A program made the position numbers and the translations under genes. Positions 11,813 to 24,100 of a stretch of DNA of 64,000 nucleotides are shown here, one piece after another (the first letter of the stretch is position 1; every line of letters begins with the position of its first letter). The notes under the pieces are model-generated. The model did not search any database. It saw only the letters and a list, made by a program, of their open reading frames with translations, and was not told the origin of the DNA. This stretch comes from Dysidea avara (Eukaryota > Porifera > Demospongiae > Dictyoceratida > Dysideidae), in NCBI RefSeq assembly GCF_963678975.1, contig NC_089281.1, positions 25,710,765-25,774,764 on the forward strand, written 5' to 3'.

Positions 11813-13622
11813 CTATTTGTAACCTACTTTAAGATACTTGATAGCAACAGCTGTAATCTTGTGATGTTTTGTTAGAACAAGCTTCTCGAGGTTGGGACAA
11901 TTTCCAGCCAACGCTATCACACTTTTGCCAGTTAATGCTGATGAACCATCAGAGCGACAGCACAAAAAGTGTCAGTTTGTGACAATGTGTGGCTATCTCA
12001 CAAACATTGGCATCTGTCAAATTACTAAGATGAAACACCTTCTATTTAGAACAGTGCCTTGCAACTCACATCATTGATCTCAATTTCACAATACAGACGC
12101 TCTAAATTGTGACAACTTGCAGCAACAGCTTCTACCACCTCAATGGGCACCTAACATGCAAATTAAGCAATACACCCTGTTGAATATAATAGCATTAATC
12201 ATACTGTGTCATTGTAGAGCTGGATAGCTTTAAACAAACTAGCTTTCCATTTGTCAGTGAACAAGGAAGTAAGTTGGATAGATAAACAATCTCCTGTTAT
12301 TAGCAGATCTTGCAGACTGGTACAGTACTTCACTAATGATTCTGATATATCTTTTAGTTCCGGACAATTTAAGAGGTGCAATTTCGTGAGTTGATGTCCA
12401 ATAGAACTAAAGATCTAGTCAATATACATGAACATTACATCAACATGTACGTGTACATATATAGGCAGGTACCTTAGCAACTATGTCATCATTTAGCAAT
12501 GTCACTGAATACAATGTCAGCTCTGAAATAACTTTAAATTTTCCCACATGTAACAGAGTACTACGATCAATACTGCTACATACTGAGTTGATCTCTAATT
12601 CTATCAGATTATGTTGCAGTTTATCTAAGCACAGTAGAGATTGAAGCTTTAAATCAGAAACCTTTAACACTTTCAGACTGCACTTTTGAGCCATCTGTAG
12701 TGAAATCAGTATATACAATGTTGAGAAATCTGTATGACAACTAGTGCTGCAACTAACATCAGACAATACTGTTGATGCATGCAAAATAATACATGCAGTA
12801 TACTTTTCAGAGGTCCTCAATGTATCTCAAGTTGGCTATACTAAAGTACATCAGACTTGTAGATGTGCATGGTAAAAATTTTCACTGATAATATTCATGA
12901 ACCTGACAAAAAACAAAGTTTAGTAGCTTAGGACAAAGAGTCTTTTACAACATTTAAAGGCAGTGCATACGTAACACTTGGCACGGTATTGACATGGTAG
13001 TAAAATACACAAGCTGTAGACCGAGAGGTTAGTGGGTCTATCCTGGTTGATAGAATGCTGTAATGTATTGATTAACTAAATGGTCAATTATCAGAATACC
13101 AAAAATGGGTTAAATTATACTAGAGAATGTACATGCTTTATTAGAATAGCTGAACATAACTCCATTTAACAAATGACCTTCAACAATATGTTTCCCTGGA
13201 CACTTTCTTCACTCTACTCCTAGAATATAATTTGGCCAGATCTCATTCTGAGAAGGGATTCAGCCCCTAGTACCCTCCCCTTTTCTGCCACCAATTCCAG
13301 CCTGTATGATGTCATTATTAAACAAGGCATGTCACTACTAGCAGTGCTATCATCACCAATCTGTTATGTCCGCAACTAAGGGTCTCCCCTTTTAATATTT
13401 TTCATGGCTGTACCTGTTCACATACATGCAAACACATGTGACCAAGTATACACTAACTTCATATATCCCTGTACCATCCAAGTCACGACACTGAGAAAAA
13501 TTTGCTCTGTGAAAAGACATTTAATAAGCAACAGGAAATATTCTAATTTCTTACGAGGTCAATTTAGGATAGTAATCTGCAATTGTCTTTGTTGAAGCAC
13601 AAGTAATGGACAAACTTCTAGC
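11813..13622 (-). pseudogene. LRR gene, copy A: 5'-truncated and frame-shifted
   Basis: Exons matching LRR gene B on the minus strand: partial exon 3 (13622-13555), exon 5 (12694-12473), exon 6 (12414-12205) and exon 7 (12150-11813). Exons 1 and 2, with the start codon, and the first codons of exon 3 are missing because the duplication stops at 13622. Exon 7 also lacks 11 bases present in copy B (around 12070) and has an extra A near 11964, so the leucine-rich repeats lose frame. It cannot make the full protein. It converges with the intact TPR-CHAT gene A. Confidence 0.85.
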
Positions 13623-13877
13623 ACTGTACGGCACAGGAGTTATGCTAGTATTTCATACATTCAGGTATTGTAATAGATTGGTACTGGTGCCCCGCCCTAT
13701 AGGTCACTTGTGATTAAGGACATGATCATAGGCTGGTAGTTTGTAAAACAGTACACACAATTTGATCGAACAATTTCATGCAAGTCACTGGAACTATAAA
13801 TTAACAAAATTGCATCATGATAACACTTGTAAATTATTGACGACACATGTATCATAATTATCACCTAAATAACTTAC
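13623..13877. other. Sequence between duplication edge and GIT-like exon
   Basis: A 255-bp stretch with no coding match. It is the only sequence separating the right edge of copy A from the donor splice site of the last visible GIT-like exon. The next GIT exon, which that donor requires, is not here. Confidence 0.5.
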
Positions 13878-16800
13878 TTGTCTTGACCCTTGGAAGCTTC
13901 CAACAAAGCATATATATTTGTAGTGATCTTTTTCACACATGCGTTAAGTTCCTCCTTGTTTGGTTCATCCGCTAATCACAAAAAGAAAGCTAATAAAATA
14001 CTAAATAAGCAGTTAGTTTCTCAATATCCATAAAAGGCATGCAAAACATGGAGTGGTATTCCATTACCATAGAGATGTTTTTGTTTTTTTTTTAATATTG
14101 TACGGCATTCATCCATCATAACTCTAAAACCAAACACACTAGTTGTATGAAGGAAAGCTTTTAGTGAGTTCAAGAGCTAGAGTTGGAAGATGCGGAAGCC
14201 AGGCCTACCCTTGAACTCACCAAAAACTTGACATTGAAAGACATCATTATGCTTAACAGGCAAACTTAAAGCCAGCGTTAGGGTTGGATTCAGTTTTGAG
14301 GTTTTACCAGGTGTAGCTAGCTAATATACAAGGGGGTGTACATGTACATTCTTATTGGTTCACATTTATACGGTACAAATTAAGAAAGATGAGTAGCTAG
14401 TAGTGGTGTAACATAGTGGTAGGACTGTAGCCTAATGTAGGAAGTCTCAGGTTCGATCCTTGAAAGTGTTGCATTTCTTTTTCGATTGGGACCCTTTTTG
14501 TCTAAGTTTTTTTAATTTCATGACTACTTAATGAGTAGCAATGGTCTACTAAAAAACATCCACCTCCAGTCACATCATGTTAGCAAATCCAAGATTTAAA
14601 ATCTGCAAGTTCAAAAATCTTTTTTAAGTTCTCGTAGTGGGGACTGGAAACAATCATGTGTAGTTTAACTTAATTCATCATATCAACATACTACTGTTTA
14701 GTCTCCATCTCCTTTCTAGCTCTTCTTTCTTCTGTCTCTCGTATGCTTTCTTTGCTAGGTCAACACGAGCATAAGGAAGATGAATAGCAGTAGTTTCTGA
14801 TGTAGGACTCAGTAGACTGTTTCGTTTTATGGGACTAGTTGGTAAACTTTCATTATCAGAAGGACTGCTACAGTGTTCTGAAGTTATACGCACCTCATCT
14901 TGTTGCTAAAAATAGTAACAGGGAATAAAAAGGTTATATATTTGGTGATTTACTGGTGTTGGTGATCTTTCCTCTAATGTATTGACTTCTGCATAATCTG
15001 CCGTGTCCTTGTCAGTAATGGCACTACAAACAGTGGTAAAATTAAGTCTAGTTAGAAGATGAATGGTTCAACTTACGCATATCCAGAGTCACTAACTTTT
15101 GGTACTCTCTTACCAGCTCTAAGTGTTTCTAACTACAATTAGACACAGTATGTTCTATACATAGTAACACATTGCCATATTTGGTGTTTACTTCAGCTTT
15201 GGCTTGTTTGAGCTCCACTTCTAGTTGGTTGTTGATTTTTCTCAAAGCTTTTATCTCTCTTCCTCTCTCCTGGTATTTCTCAAGTAGAGTGGTGTATCCT
15301 TCCTCTGAACCAAGTACTGGTGAGGGTATCGGCTCTTGGTATGGTAACTGTTAACAAAAAATGCTACATCAAATATGCAAACACATAACACTAACAAGTA
15401 GTATGCACATACTCTGGTTGGCAAACATATACCAGCTGTGGGGGTAGGTATAGCAGCCACACAAACAGTATGACTGACAAGAGGAAGAATAAGAAACGGG
15501 CAGCAACAGAACCCTGTTAACTGTGATTGGTGTGGCTTCAATTACCCAAACTGTATGTATTAACGGATGAGAAGATTACACTATTTCCTTTCCACATGTT
15601 CATATAAATTAGTGGGGACACTCACTTGTAATTGTATGGCATCACTACATACAATATAAATGTGTAGTAGAAACTTTTGTGCAAGTCACTTATTTCTTAT
15701 TGTTACATATTTTGCTTGCTACTCTGAAAATCAATTAACAGGTAAAGTGTGTGAGTATTGATTGTTTGAGGTTGGAAGTGTGCATGTGAACTTAATGGTT
15801 TTGTATTGAATAAAATGTTGAACCTCTTTAGTTACTGAAATACTAGCTTAACAGTGATGACAACTCTGTGGAATGGTACCTGCTCTTCTAGTTGGATATG
15901 GCTGACGGTACTAATGGCCTTTCAGGGATATCAACATTGAACTTCTTTTCCAATGGCTGTATATAAGCTTCTACTGTTTCAAGTTAAGTTCCATGTCGTC
16001 CAAGAAGCCTAAGCGAAGGCTTTGGGTCTCTTCTCAGATCCACAACTGTTGGCACATTTATGTGATACTGATTCACAATTATTTAATGTTGCTGAAGTTT
16101 AGTCATTTATGGTAGAACAATAAACCCTATATTGTTTGTAGAAAACACTGAGGATTCTGAGACTACTTTAAGATAGCAAAACTTTATATTTCTGGGAAAG
16201 GTATTCATTATAAAATTTATGAGTGTGTTAGTTGCGTAGGTTTTGGAAACAGGGAATTTTTGTGCAGATGACAACAGACACAACTTGATAACTTTACTCC
16301 TTGCACATGTGAAGGGTAAAAAATGCAACTTCTCTATGTATTCTAAGGAAGGTAAAATAGGGAAGTGGCTAGAGCATCGGCCTGGTAATTGAAAGGTTCC
16401 AGGTTCAATTCCCGGTTAAGGCAAGCTTCTGTGCTTGTGTTCCCTTGAGCAAGAAACTTTAATCACATTGCTCCAGGTGCATCACACTGAGTGCACAAGG
16501 ATGCACATACATCCTAGTACTGGCCAACCAGGCAGCAAGCAAAAAAGTGTACCAAAAAAAGTGCCTTACTATATAGTTTACTCCTGTACTTTGCACAATT
16601 CAAACCAATAAGGTAATTCATAATTATACGAAGTAAAATGGAAAGTCCGGTATTACCCTCATTATTCCCCTTCATGGCTTATGTTAACCTAGTCTCGTGC
16701 CCAGACCCCACTCACTGCGTTGAATAGGGTCTGGTGACATTTGCAGGAGCTTTGGGCCCTACGCCATTTTTCTTTTTCTGACCAATCGGACGCCTTGATT

Positions 16801-18098
16801 CAGGTACAACGTGATTTCATAGGGTGGAACTAGGAAAAGGGCCGACTATAGCTATGGATACAAATACGTAAACAATATGGCGGCGGGCCCAAAAACATAA
16901 TGTAAGTCACCAGACCCTACTCAACACAGTGGGTGGGGTCTGGGCACGAGACTAATGTTAACCAGGCATGGTTTCCTCCATTTTAACCATTTTGGTCTCC
17001 ATTTTAACCATTTCACTCTATCCGGCATGATTTCCCTCTAACCATTTTGGTTTCCATTTAACCATTTTAGTAATACTTAATATAACTTATTATTTCACTC
17101 TATCATAATTTTGAGTGAGTATTTATCATCATTACATTACTGGACTGTATCAGTTGGTGCCTATGTGTAGATGAATTGAAGTGTGCAAGTAATCATCTCT
17201 TGTTAAGATAACAGGTACTACCATAGAGGTCTGAGGTCTGAAAATTGTGTATGACACTTTATAAATTGTGTGTACACATCTTTACATGTCAATTATTGTT
17301 CTACCGTAGCAATTATATGTACTTATAAATCTTTTGATTGTTAATGCTTCGTCATTGATGACAGAAAAAAGTAGTCCAGTACAAGTTGCAGACTATTCTC
17401 AACCGATCATTCCACCAATTTCTATTTACCAGTTCAGGGAGGTACCATTAGGACCATATGTACACAACAACACACAGTTGCAGGAACAATAACATGTCCA
17501 TGAAATGTACTGAGACTATTGTAGTACCAGTTGAACAGGAAACATGGTCAATAGGAGAATTAGTGACTGGGAAAGACAATTATACTCTATCTTCTATGTG
17601 TGAACTAGTTGTAGCGAGTTGTAACTGTTGTACCAATGTATAAGTAACAGTAATTATGTGATAACAAAAACGGAGATGGGAAATTTTGACAAAAAAAACT
17701 TTGACGAATTACTGTGTGATTAATAAACTTGGCAAAAAAAATATTGGTAAACGCAGTATGGTCATCATAACTTTAGCCAGCTAATCGTACCAAGGCTTTT
17801 AGGACTACTCATGCACAAGTAATTTCTTGTGATGATGCTCTCATGCCCATGCAGCACACAGACGTGGCAAGTGAATCACCTCTCAGATGGTGCACTGGCT
17901 AAACACAAGACTGTTTTGATTGCACATGTATTTGAACATTGCTCAAAGTGCAAATTGTGTCCAGGCTGCCTACAAAGGCTATGCAGCAATGCTAACAATG
18001 TTCCAACCGACAAAAGAAAGTATTCTGTAATGTTTTGTCAAGGAATAATCCACTGTAGTAGTCTCACACATTTGATATGTATGTATTGCACATCACTG

Positions 18099-18134
<36 letters not shown>

Positions 18135-21100
18135 GCACACACACACACACACACACATCAGTGTCAGGAGGAGGAACAGCTGCAGGAGGGGACAATGTTG
18201 CCACCTTATCTATAGCCACCTCATCATAATTATGTTGTGACATCTCTGTATCATAACTGGGTACCTTAGTACCAGTCTCATCACCTGAGGAGAAGATGTG
18301 ATAATAACCAGTCAATATGTCAACCAAGAAATCCAAGAATTCACATATTTAACAATACATAAAGATTTCTATATTATATGAACACTATGCATAGATAGTT
18401 GTTACTGTGAGATAGAACTCATGAAAAACACAGTATAAGGAAGTAAAATCATTTGTTAATCTATCAGTGTTCAACAATTACCATCATGTACTGTATGTGG
18501 CTATAGTCCCTAAACTCCCTAACACAGCAGTCACTATTACAGTAGTAGACCCTCAAGTTATCCAAACTCAAGCAAAAGTGAACTGTTTTAAACCAGTTAT
18601 TTTACATGCAGAGTTACAATTCAAAATACCTATACTCCCAATACTCTATTATGATTAAAGTACCTGGTAAAGGCAGAGCCTGTATACTTACAAAGGCTCT
18701 AGCTGAGCAATTGCTATATTTCTGACAAACGGAAGAGGGGAGGGGATCAGCTGTATTGTTTACTTTTCCAATTTAAAATGTTTTATGCTATATACAATAT
18801 ATCAATATACGAGTTTTACACCACCAAAATAAATACTGAGATGCTTTTTGCAAGCCTACACTGACTGTTTCAATTCGCACAATTCTATCGCATATAAAAC
18901 TTTCTGTACTGACAAAATAGCTGAGAATCATTTCAATACCAGTGAGTAATATCACATGTACGAAAATCTGTTCCTTTTTTAACACGTGTGTATTTCTATT
19001 CACAGCTGCATGGTATCAATCCAATACTGATGCACATAAGTAGAGCTAATCAGTTTAGGTTGCTAAAGATGACATACTCTAATAGAGCAGTTTAAGCACA
19101 TCCAAACAAGTAGTTAAGATACATTTTCTTCCACTATATAGCTTTTGTATTCTACTACTACATCAAACCATCTCAAGAAGCACTTTTAGAACCATTTTGT
19201 GAACAGCCATTAGACTGAGTGTTTCTTTTTTTATTGCTGTATAGTGCTATATAGTGCTATATAGTGCAAGACATCATAAGTTTTCAAAACATGTATTCTG
19301 AGTTTGCAATGTCATAACTTTTTGTGGGTTTGGTCTATGTCATTGAAATTTGGACAGGTGGAGCATGTAACCATTGTGGTTACACAACAGGAAGTTGAAG
19401 CCATACCAATGTGAATTATTCGCACAATGATGTAATAACCAAGCAGATTCAACATTTTACATATTTCAACTTTTCTCCCTGTAGCTGTACACCACAAAGC
19501 TAAATCTTAGTGGGATAGGAGAACAGTTATAGCTCCAACTTTTTGTAAGACAGATTTTTGATATCTTCATTTATTTTGATGCTATTGTGAATTGAAGCAT
19601 AACACACAGGACAACTTTTCTCAGTGAGACAGCCAGCAATACTCATGAAATTTGGTACACACATACAATGCTGCATATGCAAAAAATTTGTAAGACAGAT
19701 TTTTAAAAAACGAATTTGTTCAGGAATTATAGCTTTTAAAACACAGAGGAACCGGCCTTAACCTTTAAGCCACACAAAAATATTTGATGAATGCATGTTT
19801 ATTCAAACGGGCTTAAGTATATGGCCAGGTAACTTGGCCTGTCTAACTCCATTAGCCTAATACCAGACATTAAAAGAAAGCTTATTCATTGGGCTACTAA
19901 GGGAAGGCTAAATACACACTGTAACAACAGAGGCTTACTTGTTAGAGCGATAAAGAATGGCGACTGGTTTTATCGCAACGCTACATTCCACGTTTCGTCC
20001 GCCATGTTAATTAACATTTCAGTCACGTGAGCTGTATATGGCCTTTCTCGCCATTGAATGGCGAATCAGCCAACAGTGATTTGGGATGAATAGGATCAAC
20101 TGGCGATGACTTATGGATGATTTTCTAAAGGTGTGTAGGGGATTTGCGTGCTTATAAACAGAAATGTATTTTCACAGCATGTTGTTGAAACCATCATGAT
20201 AAATGAGACATGTATATACATTTACAAATTCAGTAACCCTCGGTCACATGCGACCACAAGGCTGGTGATCAAGTGATACCAACGTGGGCATGGCAAGAGA
20301 GAAAAGTAATTACAATTACAAACAAAAACAACAATTACAAAACAAAACAAAAATATTAAATTACAAGTACATTATCACAACCACTCTCGGCAATCCCTTG
20401 CCATAAAAATCCTCTGGGATGCAGTCATACAAACCTTCGAGGCATCATCCAGCATCCGTCGAACCAGTGACCTTGTGATATTGATGTCCTTATCAATAAA
20501 ATGTAGTACATTGTAAGTGTTAGTGACTGAAAATTGCTGGAAGTGACCTAAAACGCTGATCTCAAGAGCCTCATAAAAGTTGGTAACATTTAACCGATCT
20601 AGCTCTGATAGAATTTGGTGGTATTCAGCCTTATTTTGTTTGCGGGATCTAGCCTGCTCAAGATGGTGGGCACTGTCCAATGGACATGTCAGTTCAAATA
20701 AAAGTATACTAGAAGTGACGGTATTATGGATAACAATGTCTGGTCTAAAGGGGGTCACAATCACATTAGGTGGAAGTGTAGATGGGGGTGACTCACTGGC
20801 TCGCAAGTTAGGAAGGTCAGCATAAACCCGGATATAGGGCAAGTCAATGTAAACCCTGATGAAACTGTCGACCAAAGACTGAATGACTAAATTATGTCGA
20901 TAAGTGTACCTTTCCTGAGATAACGCAACCGGGCAACCCCCCAAGACATGAGCAGTAGTCGGACGTGAGGAATCACAAAGTACACATTTTGCATGACATT
21001 GTATATTCCACCTTCGCAAATTCATGGCAGTTGGCAGAGTGTCCGAAGCCGCCCGCAAAAGAAACGACAGCTGACCAGGATGCATACTGGATAGCAATCG

Positions 21101-24100
21101 GTTCCAAGTTCGACAAGAGGTCTCAAGCTCGGCAGAGTCTGCAAACTTGCACTGAACAGAAAGTGTTTGAAGGTGATCCTCAGAGGTAGATTTAACCTCG
21201 CTAAGTAGCTGAGTCTTAGCTGTCACATACAATGATCTTGCAGTAGGTAATGAAGAGAGTTGCTTCCTGGCTGTAGATAGGATGGAATAATCACAATCCT
21301 GAAATTGCAGAAATTCTTGCCCTAAATGTAGATGCACACCTAGCTCTTGGAGCTTAGGGTCTGAGGAAGCACTGATACATGACAACAAGCTAATCTTGGC
21401 CGCCCTTGTAACATTAGATACACTTGGACAGCATATCCCCGGGTAATAAAGGACTACACGTGTTGCACTTCTTGGTAGATGTAGCCATCTTTTCAAGTAG
21501 CGAGTAGCCATAGACTCCATCTTCGATATGGCAGTAGGTGTAACTGCATCCACACTAAGGTGGAAACGCAACAGTGATAAAATGTAGTTTCGATAAATCC
21601 AAAGTTTGTATTCTCCACGTATGCGCAGGGTGTCAGTAGCTGATAGTAATTCTGTTATCCGGCCTACCATACGTTTATTAGCAGATCTCTTTGTAGCACT
21701 TAATGATACACCAATGAGCTTTCCCAAAAACTTTGTGCCGCCTTCAGTAATTGACCTTGTAACACCTTTAGATAGAACTATTCCTTTCTGCAAACACTTA
21801 GAGCCGTCGAATAGGTACGATATACACTTCACAGGTTTGAAAGATAGATCCAGGTCACATGCTCTACGGTCAACTGTTTGAAGAACACTAACATGTATAT
21901 CAAAGTTATCAGAAACCAACGCAACATCATCAGCATAACCCATCACTGAATGCTCACTGGAGTTAACTACTTTCAATGAAGGCCTCCATTTAGCTTTACT
22001 GGTGACCGGATCTGTCTCAAGAGGAACGAATTTCCTAGCTCTTTTAGAACAGGGTAGCCACTGCGTCCTATTGAGATCAACTGTTTCATATACCACTTGT
22101 CCATTATCTTCACTGTACACAATTTTACAAGATCCATCTGTGTAGTACTCATCAACATTGTTTTGGTCTTCATACTTTCATTGTAGGGTAAATCCCTAGG
22201 TATCATTTTAATCCTTATTACATCACGAGTAAAGTGATGCTAATTGCGTAGTAATAGGACCAATACTATGAAAATTACAACACTTTGTTTATTTATGTAG
22301 CGGTCAACCAAATTATATAACACGTTACGTTTTTGGAAAGTTATGATGGTCTTGCACTATATAGCTTTAGCATAAGGCTTTGTACCACTAAAATTTTTGC
22401 TAAAACACAACTTTTCCTTAAGACGGTTGGTTACCTACCTGTAGATACTGTACGTCCAACCAACTCAACTTTTGGTCATGAAGGTAATGTTGAACTTCTA
22501 TTTATGTACATAAAATGAAATTAGAGAAGAGTTACAACAAAGTGACTCACCACAACAGTGTATGTCAAGAGACTAATACAACATGAGGTGAAGCCAAGTG
22601 CTGTAATAGTCCTGAGACACCCCTGAGTGCTATAATTCTTTGCACATACACACAAACGTAGGCAGTGCTTATGTTATTGTAGTAGGAATGATTTGGGCTA
22701 ACTTGATATGTGGAGTGCCAGCTTTGTAAAATTGTTCCATGTAACGAAGGGAAATTACGGGTACACAAAAAAAATTACATTACTTTAAACACACTAATGT
22801 GTACATTGACACTATAGCCTATCTTAGCAAGGCAACTACTGATGAAATTCATGTCAAGTCAAAACTAACTAATAAGAATTTAGCACTGACAAAAGAAATG
22901 AACATGTTTAACGATGTATAAACTAAATCCCACAATCACTTGTCATGTGCTGTGGTATATAAATAAGTTCAGTAACAACAATGGGAGATTCAACAAGGAA
23001 GATGGACTGGATCCTCCAACAACTATGACCTCTATCCGAAATGACATCATGGAATAAAACGGCCGCCAATAGTAGGGGGACTTTAATATTTTCGAGTACA
23101 GGCGCCTATGGAGAAAATTTTTTGATCGATCATATTTCTGCCGAGATAGAAGATACGGAGCTCTAACTATCAGGTATGGTTATAAATAATGTAAGGATGA
23201 ACTTACACTATAGTCGAAATTTACGATCAAAAAGCTTCCAAAAGATGCATAAATGATTCATTCTAATGTCTTATAACCATACTTGTTGGCTGTAGCTCCG
23301 TATCTCTTTTCTCGTCTGAAATATGACCGATTAAATTTTTTCTCCATAGGCATCTGTACTCGAAAATATTAAAGTCCCCCTACTATTGGTGGCCATTTTA
23401 TGTTTGTGACGTCATTTCGGATAGAGGTCATTAACATATAATTTTTGAAAAGCTTGATACTATCACATGGGCTTGCTAGTACCAACTTGTGTGCACATGT
23501 CACATGTGCATGCATGCACAATACACACACTGAACATACCAGCATTAGATGCACTTAATGTTTGCCATCTCTTAGTATCACTCAGTAGATCAATTAACAA
23601 CTGCCGAAAGTCTGATGCATCTAAAGTGGCAAGTTTCTGTCTGCCCTGATTTCTCAACGGTGTTAGTAATGGATTAACAGGAAGAAATGCTACAGAACTT
23701 TGTTGTTGCTGTGTAGTCAGCCACACTATAACAATAGACAAAAAATACATCAACACCCAGTCAACTCAATGGCACAACTGTATTGTTACACAATAGCAGA
23801 CTGTGCACCTAAAGTTCAACAAATGAAATTTAAATGACAGAAAAGGAAATTACTAAAACAACATTTAAAAAATGATAAAGCATAGCTACATGGAAATGAT
23901 TAGCCATGTATTTTTCAAATACAGAGCAGTCAGCAAAGAATTTACTTAGAAATAGTCAATTGAACTTTGCATACTCACACAACTTCTTTAGATTATATAA
24001 AGTGCAGCAGATATACAAGTAATATTAAGGTGCTTAATGGAAAAATCTCTTACAGGAATCTGTTTCTCTACGATCCACTTCATCATAAATATCAGCAACC

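Larger units (their letters stand above)
5843..13622 (+). repeat. Segmental duplication, copy A (partner 34005-42183)
   Basis: Read side by side, this 7.8-kb block matches 34005-42183 nearly throughout, in the same orientation. The match starts at ATTTTAAGCACCAAG and stops after GACAAACTTCTAGC. In TPR-CHAT exon 1 I count about 21 substitutions in about 1,250 bases (1.7%). Copy B is longer mainly because of a 383-bp foldback insertion. The right break falls inside an LRR exon whose remaining upstream sequence exists only at copy B, so copy A appears to be the derived one. It sits 256 bp from the last visible GIT-like exon. Confidence 0.93.

Noticed and set aside
14403-14475. Functional tRNA gene
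   Set aside because: A and B boxes are present but no acceptor stem or clear anticodon arm; fits a SINE.
17363-17491. Pro-rich open stretch (plus) preceded by GATGACAG
   Set aside because: Short, no family match, inside a minus-strand gene's intron.
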